Shown here in pieces: positions 22,056 to 32,560 of a DNA stretch of 64,000 nt. Made by a program: the position numbers and the translations under genes. The notes below the pieces were generated by a model. The model ran no database searches and was not told the DNA's origin. It saw nothing but the letters and a program-made list of their open reading frames with translations. Source of the stretch: Acanthococcus lagerstroemiae (taxonomy: Eukaryota > Arthropoda > Insecta > Hemiptera > Eriococcidae); assembly GCA_031841125.1 (NCBI GenBank), contig CM063111.1, forward strand, positions 39,692,955 to 39,756,954. The letters run 5' to 3'. Every line of letters begins with the position of its first letter. Positions within the stretch are counted from its first letter, which is position 1.

Positions 22056-22515
22056 AGAATAAGAACGTAAAATAAAACTAAAAGGAAGCGAAGAGAATTC
22101 GAGAAAAGCTTTGCTAACAAAACTGCACCCGCTACCTCAAAAAAGCAGAGAAGATCATTTATAGAAAAGTTTACGTCTCTTCCTTTCATCGCGAAGATTT
22201 TAAATTCAAGACTGGAACGCCTCTCTACGTAAATACTTTTGTATTATAGTTTGAAGAGAGGGATTTTGTGTTTGAAAATATTATTATATTAGATATGTGT
22301 TGGAGAATTCGAGCTGTCGCGAAAGTGGATTCTTAAAATACTTTTTATTTATTTGTTTTATTTATGTTCTATATGTACTCGTATATATTTCGTGTTTTTA
22401 TTAATTCGTCACCGCATGTTCGAAGAATTTGTAGTATTATTATTTGTAATTTGAATTTCTCCCTGTTTTATTACGATGAAAATAAAGAATATTTAAAGTT
22501 ACTTCTGCCACGAGC
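22056..22515 (+). promoter_or_regulatory. probable 3' UTR and poly(A) signal
   Basis: AT-rich sequence follows the acyltransferase stop. AATAAA occurs at 22071, only 15 bases after the stop, and again at 22481-22486 followed by a GT-rich stretch (GAGCTGTGCTGG). The second is the better cleavage signal. A transposon-end-like motif begins just after it at 22525. Confidence 0.45.
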
Positions 22516-22524
22516 TGTGCTGGC

Positions 22525-22560
22525 ATTAGGGTGTCCCTTATTTTGCGACTTCTCCTGGAT
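22525..22560 (+). repeat. solitary transposon-end-like motif
   Basis: ATTAGGGTGTCCCTTATTTT followed by GCGACTT. Near-identical motifs begin the inverted arms at 58784 and 61150 (inverted), and another lies inverted at 28727-28765 (TATCCCTTATTTTGCGACTT on the minus strand). No partner end was found nearby, so it may be the end of a larger decayed element just downstream of the acyltransferase. Confidence 0.4.
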
Positions 22561-22639
22561 CTTTAATTTTTATAAGCTGATCGGTGCCAAAAATAAAAAG
22601 AGAACCCAGTATTAATGGTTCAAAGTACAACCGACGCAC

Positions 22640-23165
22640 CGCTTATGCCTACCTCATAGATAGTCCACAGCTTCTATCTACACAGCCGAACTCCGTGCTG
22701 TCCTACAGTGCCTAGTCACGATCTCCCCGCTCGAAGATCCACCCATCCCCACCCACTATCTGGTCCTCTCAGATTCACGTTCCTCCTTAAGGTCTATTTC
22801 AGGTCGCCTTTCAACGCACGTTCTCGTCCAACGCATCCATCTCATTCTCCATCTCATTTCCTTCACCGAGCATTTCACTCATCTGGATCCCAAGCCATAT
22901 TGGTATCCTAGGAAATGAGGCAGCCGCAGCTCCGACATATCACTCATCACCTTCCTATACCCTCACCTCCCTTTGTAACTCTCATCACGTCCCCCATAGT
23001 CGAATCTTGGCCCTCTTCAACTCCCACAAGCACATAAACAACACCCTCACCTACCTTTCTGCTGCTGGATACCTCTGTGACATATAGGTAACAACCTTTT
23101 TCAAGCCCATAGCCTAAGAGTGTAGCTCCGTGGCTTGATAATAATAAAATAAAACATAAAAAATA
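22640..23165 (+). pseudogene. LINE RNase H domain and 3' tail remnant
   Basis: In shifting plus-strand frames the text reads AELRAVLQCLVTIS, YLVLSDSRSSLRSIS and WIPSHIGILGNEAA. These are the TEL.A...AL, LSDS.SAL and W(V/I)PSH.GI.GNE.AD blocks of the RNase H domain that some LINE clades (I, R1, Jockey-related) carry behind the reverse transcriptase. At least one frameshift separates the first two blocks from the third. The copy ends with an A-rich (TAATAAAATAAA) tail at 23140-23165, typical of a LINE 3' end. No RT remains upstream, so it is 5'-truncated. Confidence 0.75.
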
Positions 23166-24266
23166 AAAAATGCTGATGTTAGTTTAGACGCTGTGGGGGA
23201 TGCCACCGAAACGAGTTGGGTCTATTAACAGCCGTTTTTCCAAACTTTACTCAATTTATATGTTTTCAGTGTTTCTTAATAAGTTATGGAGTTATGTAAC
23301 AAAATCATATGTACGTCATGCATTTTACCTATAAAAAAAAAAAAAAAAAGAATCTCTAACAGAACAATAATGGGAATGTAATAGGTCCTCCACTCCGCAT
23401 GTAGCATTCTAAAAATCAAGGGTTATGCATAAAAATACCTTGTTTGAATTCGATAATATATGATACACTTTCTCAACCTTCAGGAAATCGATTCTAGTTC
23501 CGCGTGCCATTACCGAATTCAAAAATAAAAGCGAGAATGGATTTGTAATACAGAATTATTATGTGTCGAAAAAGAAAGTGTTTGAAGGAGAGTTTCCTCA
23601 AAGATGGACCCAGTGGTATAAAATACCATATTTCCGACGTAGTTCATCTTAATACTACTCCTGTTTCACAAAAGCGTGAATGGTTTGAAGGGGGAGGAAA
23701 AGAACACCAGAAATGTATTCAGCAACCCACAAAATCCTACCTCCAATATACACACTACACGTATGTAAAAATTGGAGTAACTGCAGATCTCTCGGTTGAA
23801 TTTGAAAGAAAGGACCCTAGAAACTAGTTCAGGGACTCAGAAAACCCTACTAACCACGTAAAGAATTTGGAAATTTGGTAAATTGGAGTAATTAACGAAC
23901 AACACCCAATGGCGCCTCAAGGGGAAGCGGAGAATGAATCTTAGAAAAGGATTTAGCAACCCAAAAAACCCTACTACTGTAGTAAGAGGACGAGGAAATT
24001 GAGAAAAATTGGAGTAACTGAAATGGGACCCCCGTTGAGCCTGAAGGAAAGGTGGAAATAACTAGACTCAGAAAAAGCTCCAGATATATGAGAATCTCAA
24101 ATTCTAAAATGAATGTTAATTCCTGTAAGAACTTCTCTCCCCTTGTGGCGTGAGTTATTATTTTCATATTTTGCGTAAAATTTGCAGACAACATTTTTTC
24201 AATCAATGTAATCGATTTAGGGGATGGCGTATTAATAAATCAAAAGTCAATAATAAGGACCACCCT

Positions 24267-24480
24267 CTTTTCTAATTTTGCTCTCAACCCGAACCCGAGA
24301 TCCACCCTTTCGAGCATTACCTCAGAGACGTCGGGGAGGCTGTTAGGGCTGTCTTAGCCCTTTTTCCATCTTGCCGAAATACCAGCCTAAGTCGAAATGT
24401 AGCGAGTTGCTACATGGGGTCGAACCCAGGACCTCCGGATTCCGAGACCAGCGCGCTATTCACTCGGCCAACCAGACCCC
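24267..24480 (-). mobile_element. tRNA-derived SINE, copy 3
   Basis: A reverse-strand copy of the same family as 370-586: A box TGGCCGAGTGA, B box GGTTCGACCCC, and the same body motifs (AGGGCTAAGACAGCC, GACGTCTCTGAGGTAATG). It is more diverged than the other two. A perfect 15-bp target duplication AATAAGGACCACCCT flanks it at 24252-24266 and 24481-24495. Confidence 0.9.
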
Positions 24481-24950
24481 AATAAGGACCACCCTAGTAA
24501 CTTAGTTACATTATATTGTGCAAGAAGATACAACTTCTTCACTTTATAAGACCCTAAGCATTCAATGTTCTTGAGGAATTTTTAAAGGTGAAGTAATCGC
24601 AAGTTAGCCGCCTGTGGAGCCTGAAATGTTGAGGAGAGGAGAGAAACAACCCCAGAAACGAATTTAGGGATTCAGAAAACCCTACTAACAACATCAAGAA
24701 CTTAAAATTTGAGAAAATGGGATTACGAGATTAGTTCCTACAGAGTCTGAAAAATGGAGGGGAGGGGAGGAAGTAGCACAGAAACGGATTCTGCGATCCA
24801 AAAAACCGTAATATCGATGTACAGAACTTGGAAATCGGAATAATTGAAGATTAGCCCCTTGCTGAGTTTCAAGAGGGTGGAGAAAAGGAGAGACAGAACC
24901 TCAAAAATAGATTCAGTGACCCAAGAACCCTACTACTGATCAGGAGTTGA

Positions 24951-27444
24951 AACAACCCCCCCCCCCCCAATAATTCGGCAGTCGGATAATTTTGAAACAG
25001 TTCATTTTAATTTTTCATTTTTTATAAATGTTTGTTTATTTATTTATTTATTATTTTTTTCAATTAAAAAATATTTCGATTAAAAAATCGGCAAATTTTT
25101 AAAAGATTTTGTCGGCGAATTTTTAGTTTACAAAAAATATTTGTCGGAAAATTCTTCTTCTTCACCTCCCCAAACTGAAAGTCAAATTTCGCTTCTGAAA
25201 ATGGAGTACTGCGGACTCCTGTCAGAGACTAGTCAGTCAAAAGCCGGAGGTTTTAAGCTGAATATCAAACGTTTTCTGAAAGGTTGAAACAAAGCTGAGA
25301 AGACATTTCAAAAATCTGAAAGTCGGTAGCAAACGTTGAATTTCGAATTTCAATGATTGTTCTGTTCTTACTAGATTCTCTATTTGACCTGGAGCCTAAA
25401 ATTTACGAAAGTTGAACATTTTATTAAAATCTAAAATCAGGCCCATACCCAGCCATCTGCGGTAGGTGCTGCTGACTGTTTACCAGAGGGGGGGGGGGAC
25501 TTGAGGATACACATAGTATAAATGTGAAGAGTTATACGTGGTAAAGCCAGGGGGAAAAGGTGGCAAATGCCCCCAAGGCACCTGAAATTGAATGTAAAAT
25601 ATACAGAAATGAGCAGTTTTTTGCTTTAAAACACGTTTTTTTGAAACATTTTCGCTCGAGTAGTAATTTTATCTTCATTTTCATACAATAGTCCTCTAAT
25701 ATCGGCGATTTTAAAAAAATATTTCAATTTTCGACTTTGTCTCCTTTGAAATTCTTACTTTGCCCCCCCCCCCCCCCGCCCCGGATATTCCTGGCTAAGC
25801 CACTCATTGAATTTGGTCTCAAAATTCATAATCAAAATTGGTGATTCAACTAACCGACAACCCATTTTAAAAAATTGAATAGATCGCGTGAAAAAAATTA
25901 ACACTTAGAACGATCAAATTTTCGAACTTTTGGAAGTAAAAAAACTCTATTTCTGTAGACTTATCAAGTTACCAGTTCTCAAACAGCCACTCAGGCATTT
26001 AGCCATCGATATTCAATATGAACTGGATCGCGTGCCTACCACTGTGTTTGTGAATATTTTATAAAAAACGACAAACATACGATTCTTCTATATTTCAAAG
26101 CAAAATCAGTGTTGACAAGTTTATAAACATTAAAATGTAGTGGAATGAAAAGTTTTGAACAAAACTAGCAAGAAAAATAGAAGGAATTCGTTTTTTTTAT
26201 CTACGAAATTTTGCCAGGGGAGGCTCCGGCAAGCGTTAGGGAGTGCTCAGTACCCCCTAGCACCACTCTGGCTGGGAGCCTGGCGTAATAATGATTTTTT
26301 TAAATGATGGTATCTCTGCCTAGGGGGGGGGCTTCAGTTACCTCTAGAGGGGGTTCAGCCTCAGCTTGCTCCTCCATGGCTACGGGGCTGTCTAAAAGTT
26401 GAAAGCAAAATACTTATTTTCCAATGTTACAAGCTAAATTCGATAGCAAATGTTCTATTTTTTAATTTACGTGCTTTTGTCCAGGTGAACATAAGAGGGA
26501 AATTTAGTCTGGAACAAAAGTCAAAACTCCATGTGTTTTCCCCATAAGAATGAAAGGGAGCTTGTGGCACGGATTCCCCTAAATCCGATCGACTTAAAAC
26601 TTTGTAAGTTTTTTTTTATTGATTTCATGGGAACCAATTTAGGAGACGAATCAGAAGAAAATCAGGAAAAAAAAGATCACCAAGAGTAAATGACAACCAC
26701 CTTAATGTGTAAAGGAAGTTGTGTGTTCCTCTCAAGTATTCCTAATATCCTGCCAGCTTACCCGCCCACGCTCCCAGACTAGGATATGCTCATGTGCGCA
26801 AATGTGAGTGCTTGGGGGATAAGGTTAAAATCTGCATTTTCAGGGACGAAACTATGGGGGGGGAGGTGAAAATACCCAATAATTTGACAGCCAGAAAATT
26901 TTGAAACTGTTTATTTTAATTTTTCATTTTCTAAGGTATAATATGTTAATGAAGCCTAAAAAAGTCTTGAACAAATTAGGAAGATCCTTGAAGTCTCAGA
27001 GAAGTCTGAAAGAGTCCTAAAATTTTTACATAAGTTGGAGGATGAGGTCTTGATGGGTCAAAGGAGTCTTCTTATCATAATATTAAATGAATCCAAGAAA
27101 CCTCTCGGATGGTGTATGTTTGCACAAGGGCCGAGGAAGGAGAATGTCTCAAGCGGCTCGCTATACAAAAAGCCCTTCAAAAATAAGGTAAAAGAAGGAA
27201 CGAAGTAAGGAAGAAAAATAAAGAGTAGAGAAAAGGCAGACTTTTTTGAGGGTACAAGGGGGTTCTCAGAAATTAGTCCCCGGGCCCATATTTTGCTTCT
27301 GTTTTATTTATTTATTTTTTTTAATTAAGAAATATTAATTTTGATTGAAAATTCGGCAAATTTTCAAATCTTCAAAATGTTTTGTCGGCGAATTTTCCTT
27401 CTCAACCCCCCCCCCCTCAAACTGAAAGTCAAGTTTCGCCTCTG
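24951..27444. mobile_element. composite element, copy C, with internal insertions
   Basis: Same architecture as 11659-12899: a left module from 24951 to about 25196, the shared spacer resuming after an insertion (25438-26390), and a right module from about 26849 to 27444. The right module is itself interrupted by about 360 bp (26938-27300). The outer flanks CTACTGAT (24943-24950) and TTACTGAT (27445-27452) match at 7 of 8, and both fall in satellite sequence, so the composite inserted as a unit into the array. No transposase is readable. Confidence 0.75.
25438..26390. mobile_element. hAT-like element nested in composite copy C
   Basis: Copy A supplies the empty site (AAATCTAAAAGTTAAAAGC). 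Here the target is split and duplicated as TCTAAAAT (25430-25437) and TCTAAAAG (26391-26398), 7 of 8. The ends are imperfectly inverted: CAGGCCCATACCCAGCCAT on the left and, reverse-complemented, CAGCCCCGTAGCCATGG on the right. The 953-bp interior is G/C-run-rich and non-coding. Confidence 0.78.
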
Positions 27445-28275
27445 TTACTGATGTAAAAGAACTCAAAAATTGAGGATAATTCAAGTAACTAGAAATTACC
27501 TCCCCGTGGAACACGAAGGGTTAAGGGAAGGGAGAAAATAACCCCTGAAACGAATTCAGTAACTCTTAAGACACCAAAATTTATAAAATAAAGTCACTTT
27601 TAGCGCATATGAAGAGGCTCCAGATATCTGAGAATTTCCAATTCCAAAAATCAATTCTAATTCCCTTAAGAACTTCTCTCCCTTTGCTATACAGACTAAT
27701 TTTTCCCAATTTTGTACAAATTTTGCAGATAATGTTTTTCGAACCAATGAAATCAATGTAGAAGGTGCAGCGGCTGAAAACATGGCATTTTTTCACCAAG
27801 AGCGAATAAGGACCATCGTTAAGTTGAGAGCAATTTTTAAACATAGATTATCTTGTGGGTTCTACCCCCTCTGGTAGCACGAGATGAATAAGATCCTAAA
27901 GTTACTCGAATTGTCTCCATAGCAAACTGTAAATGAAATACCTATCTCGAAAAACTTACTAATATTTCACCTCAACCCCGTTTTGAAGCATTTTGAGGGG
28001 TCGGATGTAATAACTACTCTCGGAATAGATAACTTAGCAATCTCGAAAGTCTAGAAATCGAGTACAATCATAGAAAATGACTACTGATAGGCCACAACCC
28101 CCTTTTGCGGTCTCTAAGGAATGAGATTCAGAAACTAACCTCAAAACTGAATTTAGCGAAATGATAAACCTATGAATCAACTCCTATTTAGAATTTCTTT
28201 GTTCCCGGAGTCCATGGCGGGGAATTGATCCATATAATGGAATCATGCAATTTTATATTCAAATTATATTTAAAC

Positions 28276-28547
28276 CGGAGATGGGCAAATCAAAAATCAA
28301 ATCATTATTCGAAAATCTTTCAAAAATCAAAAATGATTATTTCAAAAAGACTGAAAATCATGATAAAAATTATTTTTACACGAATTTTGTGAAATCAAAA
28401 AATCCTAAAAAAAGATCTAAGTTAATTGATATAATTTTGAATTCAAAAACCAATTGATTTTCAATACATGATTTTAAAATCAACATTAAAATGATTCAGA
28501 ATCAATTCCTTATGATAGTTATTGATTTTTGAATTTTCTCATCTCTG
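28276..28547. mobile_element. hAT-like MITE filled with an AAATCA word array
   Basis: The inverted ends CGGAGATGGGCAAATC and, reverse-complemented, CAGAGATGAGAAAATTC both run into CAAAAATCA. The flanks ATTTAAAC and ATTCAAAC match at 7 of 8. Almost all the 272-bp interior is AAATCA, AAAATC or TGATTTT words. The plus-strand open frame 28245-28457 (rich in Lys, Ser, Ile and Asn) is a by-product. Confidence 0.75.
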
Positions 28548-28790
28548 ATTCAAACCGCTATCCAACACATGTATGCGATTATTTTTGCGTTATAACTAAG
28601 GAAAATTTTAACTGAGAAGTTAGAACTCTATATTATTTCCCGGCAGGGGGCTTGTGTACACGTTTCCCTCATCAGATCAATCTGAAATTCTGAATGTGGG
28701 TTTCTCTATTTTTCCGACGATCCGAGGAAAGTCAGGAAAGTCGCAAAATAAGGGATACTCAACTGACACATTTTGTTGATACTTTTAAAG

Positions 28791-28884
28791 ATGACCGAAT
28801 GTAGACTCATTGGGAAGCATGTGAATGTTTTCCGTATGTTGGGAACTACTGAACTTGGTCCAGTCAACGTCGCACCAAGAGTCG
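28791..28884 (+). CDS. possible short coding exon, unidentified
   Basis: ATG at 28791 opens MTECRLIGKHVNVFRMLGTT and continues ELGPVNVAPRV up to a good donor, GTCG|GTAAGT, at 28885. The composition is less AT-biased than the flanks. No second exon was found and no family is recognised. It could be chance, or part of the decayed element whose end motif lies just upstream at 28727-28765. Confidence 0.15.
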
Positions 28885-30098
28885 GTAAGTTTTATGAAGT
28901 TAAAAAAAAAAAAAGTTCGCTCCGAAACTAATACGTTTTCGGAACTGTCAATGCTATGTTTAAATCTCCGTACAAGTAAGACATAAAGGTATACCGAATA
29001 TACGGGTACCTGCTTTCCTTAATCTAATTTTGAGCTGTCGCAAAGCTTTTGGAAACAAGCGACTGAACTGATTTGTCACCGTCGAGAATAAATTCAACGT
29101 GCCATACGAAAAATTGAAAGAAAAATCAAAAAAAAAAAAAAAACGAAATCAATGCTGAGGAAGTGGAATAATACGGATGATTACTAAAAAATATCGCACT
29201 TCGCATCAGGAGAACACTACGCCTTTTTCCCAGAATTTCATTCTCATACAGAAAAGTGGCGTATGTTGGTGTAAAATCCCCATAGCCAAATTTTTTTCTA
29301 AAGCAAAATTATAAGCGGCGCAAGGAGTTTGACGTTTCGCTTTCAAATTAATTTAAGTCAGAAGACGAGATATATGTACATAAGAACTTTTAACGAGCGG
29401 AATGATTTTTCATGTCTTCGTGAATAAGATAATCAGACGAATCATTACGGCGGATGAGAGTACAACACCGAAGGTGCTGTATAGACGTAATACATTCGCA
29501 ATCTCAAAGACGACCTGGATATATAACTACATTATATATTAAGTTATCTAAGGCGTGTAAGTTTTTAAATTGGCCTGTAACAAGACAATAAGAACGACAT
29601 CTATGACTAATGCCATGTTATACTTGTAAAATCTAAAAGTACCTATTTTGCTTTATCATTGTGCATTCGTAAAACGATAAGGTTGAGTCTCAGATCATAG
29701 AAGTAATGTTCCTCGTAAACCATGAATCACGTGGCAATTCTGGGAAAATATTCAAATTTTCCGAGAAAACTAACACTCGGGAACTAGTCGAAGTCCATTT
29801 CGGAGAAGAAACGGTTTTCGTTACTAAAAATCACCTCACGGTAAGCGGATAGAGACTGAACTGAAAAAACTGATTGTTTTCAGAAAACACAAACTGTAAG
29901 GCGATTTTGACAGTAGATGCGCAGGCGGCGCAGGGTCGAACATAATGAACGGGTAATTTGTCCCGAAGTCTGCAGGGGGCCCTTGAAATACAGAACAAAT
30001 GTAACATTTTACATATGTATATGTACGCTTTCGTATCCTAATAAAATGATTTTGTATCGTGAGGCGAGGAGGTGGAGATTTCTATCAACAAGACGGTT
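28885..30098. other. no gene or element recognised
   Basis: AT-rich unique-looking sequence with poly(A) tracts at about 28905 and 29130. No supported exon, repeat or terminal structure. Confidence 0.4.
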
Positions 30099-30213
30099 AC
30101 AGATTGCAGTCGCGCAGCAACAATACGACTGCAGATTGTAAATGTCAACCACTGAATTCACTTCGGGGGAGCGTTAGATTTTTCGCTCAAGTATACCCAG
30201 TAGTAAAATCATA
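30099..30213. repeat. direct repeat flanking the Helitron, left copy
   Basis: About 115 bp (GCAGTCGCGCAGCAACAATA, AACCACTGAATTC, GGGGGAGCGTTAG, TTTTTCGCTCAAGTATACCC) repeated in the same orientation at 32427-32560 with scattered differences. It ends exactly where the Helitron begins. Confidence 0.7.
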
Positions 30214-32390
30214 TCTCTCTATACACTAAAAAAGTAAAATCCGCCACCACCGCCTTCGGGAGAAACAAGCGCACTGTGGGTTGCCTACCTAAAAATCAGA
30301 AAAATTGCAGGGGCAGGTCAGCTACTTTCAAGGACATAATCTGTTCTAACATAAATGATCTCCAAGTTTTAAGACATAACCGACATGATAAGGCATAAAA
30401 AGACATAAATAATAACATAATAACTACCCATAATCTCCAAGATCTCAAGTCGTAAGATATAACAAATAGTTTAACTTAAGATAAATCATAGGCGGGAGGG
30501 GGTTCATGGTGGAGGGAGCAGCAAAGGTAGACAACCCACGGCGAGTTGCCTACCCTGCCCCTTAATTGCTCTATTTTCCAGGGATATCCTACCATCCTAC
30601 CCTCAGGAGGAGGTACATGGTTGAGGTGGGCCCCTGAGGGGCGTGAGCTGTGGATGGAGATGGAGGCTCTGGGTAGGGCGGGGGTTAGGATGAGTAAGAG
30701 GACCTGGTGGAGGTGAAAGTCTTTGGTGAGAGAGGGGACCGGGGAGAGAAATGGCCGTGGTGCGGGAGAGGCTTGTAGCGGGGTGGGGTCCTGAGGGGGA
30801 AGGGCTCTCAGGGGAGGGGTGGTCATGGTTGTGAGAGCTCCAGTGTGGATGGCCAGGGATCTTTGAGGGGTCAGAGGACCATAGTGAGGACAGGGGCTAT
30901 GAAGGGAGATAAAGCCCAGGAGGTAGTGGTGGGTGAGGGTCCTGGAGGGGCAGTTAAACTTTGGTAGATAAAGGCCCAAGGGTGTAAGAGGTACTCATGG
31001 TGGAGGAGGAAGCTCCTGAAGGGGAACAAAACCAAGGTGGTGGCGGGGACTGTAGAGGGAGATAAAGGTCTCGGGGGGGGGGAATGATGTGTAAGAGGTC
31101 CTGGCGGAGGAGGAAATCCTTAGTGAGAGAGGCGGCCATGAAGGCAAATGAAGGCCGTGGTGTGGAAGGTTCTGGACCTGTGGAAGGGGTCTTGAGGGAA
31201 AGGGTTCTTGTGGGGGAGGGATGGTCATGGCGGTGGAAGCTCCTGGTTGGAGGACCAGGGTATCTTCGAGGTGGTTGAGCGAGGAGGCCGTAGGGTGACG
31301 GAGCCACAGAAGGGGAAGGCTGTAGAGAGGAACTAGCGCCACCATTGGGAAGGGAGTACAGACTGCGGATTGCCTACCCCGCCGTACTAATTGCTCATTT
31401 CTCCAAGGGTAGCCTACCCCTAGGAGGTGGTTCATGGTGGAGGATGCTCCAGAATGGGGAGGAGATCCACGGGGGTGTGGCCTTATGATGGAGATAAAGG
31501 CCCTGGGTAGTGGGGGGTTAATGGTGAGTAAGAGGTCCTGGTGGAGGAGGAAGTCCTGGCTGACACAGAAATGAAAGCCATGGTGCGGGAGGGGCTGGTG
31601 GCGGGAGTCTGAAGGGGAAAGGTGGTAATGGTGGTGGGAGCTCCTAATTGGAGGACCAGGGAATCTTCGAGGGAGTTGGGACAAGGAGGCCACAGAGGAG
31701 GAGCAGTGGAAAGGGAAGACTGTAGCAAGGTATTAAGGTCTTAATTGGGGAGGGCGTAGTGATGGGTGAAGATTGATGGAGGTGTAGTACGTGAACAGAA
31801 ATGAAGGCCATAGTGATGTGGTGGTGGTCGGGGGGACGTGGTCGGTGGAGGACTGGGTGATGATTGGAGGGATAAACGGAGGGTGCCACGTGAGGGGTAA
31901 AGCTGTGGACAAAGAAGGTCATGGAGACGGGGAGAGGGTAATGTAAAGAGATTAAGGCCCAGGTGGTGGAGGTTGGTTGTGGTGGTTGTTGATTGTAGAG
32001 GTCAGGAGGAAGTCCAAAGAAGAGGGCCTACCCGGATGTGCAGAAGGAAAGGGTTCGTGGGGGGGGGTACTGCGGAGGTAAAAGACCATGGGGTGGGCAC
32101 TAAATCCTCTTGGGGAGGAGTTTGTGGCTGAGGAGGGCTGCGACTGTTGAAGTGTGACCGTGGAGGCGGAGAGCGACCGTGGTGAACGAAGGGATCGTGG
32201 TGGAGGAGGAGGCTCGTGATGAAGAATGAACGGAAGGGTGTTCATGGTGGAAGATTGAGGACCGCTGATAGAGGGGGAGCAAAAGAAGTGCAAAGCAAAC
32301 CTCAACTCAGGAACAAAAGTTTTAGACCAAACACTGAGGACTGTGATGGTCGGACGAGGCGCGAAGCGGCTAGGGGGCAAAGCCCCCTAG
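30214..32390 (+). mobile_element. non-autonomous Helitron
   Basis: The 5' end TCTCTCTATACACTAAAAAAG follows an A. The 3' end has a strong hairpin, CTAGGGGGC-AAA-GCCCCCTAG, finishing in the CTAG (CTRR) terminus before a T: the A/T insertion site, TC start, 3' hairpin and CTRR end expected of a rolling-circle Helitron. The 2.18-kb interior has no Rep/helicase, so it needs a partner enzyme. From 30480 to 32280 the plus strand is strongly purine- and G-rich and built from diverged repeats: a block with GCCTACCC and AATTGCTC recurs at about 30550 and 31370. The proline/serine/histidine-rich minus-strand frames (30476-32380) are products of this composition, not proteins. Confidence 0.8.
32382..32390 (+). 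terminator. Helitron 3' terminal hairpin
   Basis: The right arm of a 9-bp stem (left arm 32370-32378, loop AAA) ending in CTAG. In Helitrons the 3' hairpin acts as the transposition stop signal. Here the stem includes the CTAG itself, unlike elements where the hairpin stands some bases upstream. Confidence 0.65.
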
Positions 32391-32426
32391 TAAAATTCTA
32401 AAATAAATTTCCATGGAAATGTCAAC

Positions 32427-32560
32427 ACAGACTGCAATCGCGCTGCAACAACACGACTGAAGACTGTAAATGCCAACCACTGAATTCGTGTCGGGGGAGC
32501 GTTAGGTTTTTCGTTAAGTTTTTGTTTTTCGCTCAAGTATACCCAGCAGTACAAGCATAT
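32427..32560. repeat. direct repeat flanking the Helitron, right copy
   Basis: Same-orientation copy of 30099-30213, starting 36 bp after the Helitron end, with a short internal duplication of TTTTTCG. See the left copy. Confidence 0.7.

Larger units (their letters stand above)
23560..28180. repeat. degenerate satellite-like array, interrupted by insertions
   Basis: Diverged units of about 110-120 bp recur at 23640-24080, 24560-24950, 27445-27600 and 27890-28180. Shared blocks are CAGAAAACCCTACTA, AATTGGAGTAA, GAGCCTGAA and AACCCCAGAAACG. A longer sub-block (GAGAATCTCAAATTCTAAAA and AACTTCTCTCCCC) is duplicated at 24090-24215 and 27630-27755. The array is broken by a SINE (24267-24480) and a composite element (24951-27444). 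A possible relative in the opposite sense is at 55740-56200. Confidence 0.6.

Noticed and set aside
25537..25800. Possible nested MITE (AAAGCCAGGGGG ... CCTGGCTAAGCCAC) in the hAT-like insertion
   Set aside because: Ends are weakly complementary and no flanking duplication is visible.
28245..28457. 70-codon Lys/Asn-rich frame
   Set aside because: Translation of the AAATCA word array inside a MITE.
30476..32380. Long minus-strand open frames rich in Pro, Ser, His and Leu (up to 232 codons)
   Set aside because: They arise from the purine-skewed repeat inside the Helitron; overlapping frames on the same strand are equally open and no start, splice or domain supports them.
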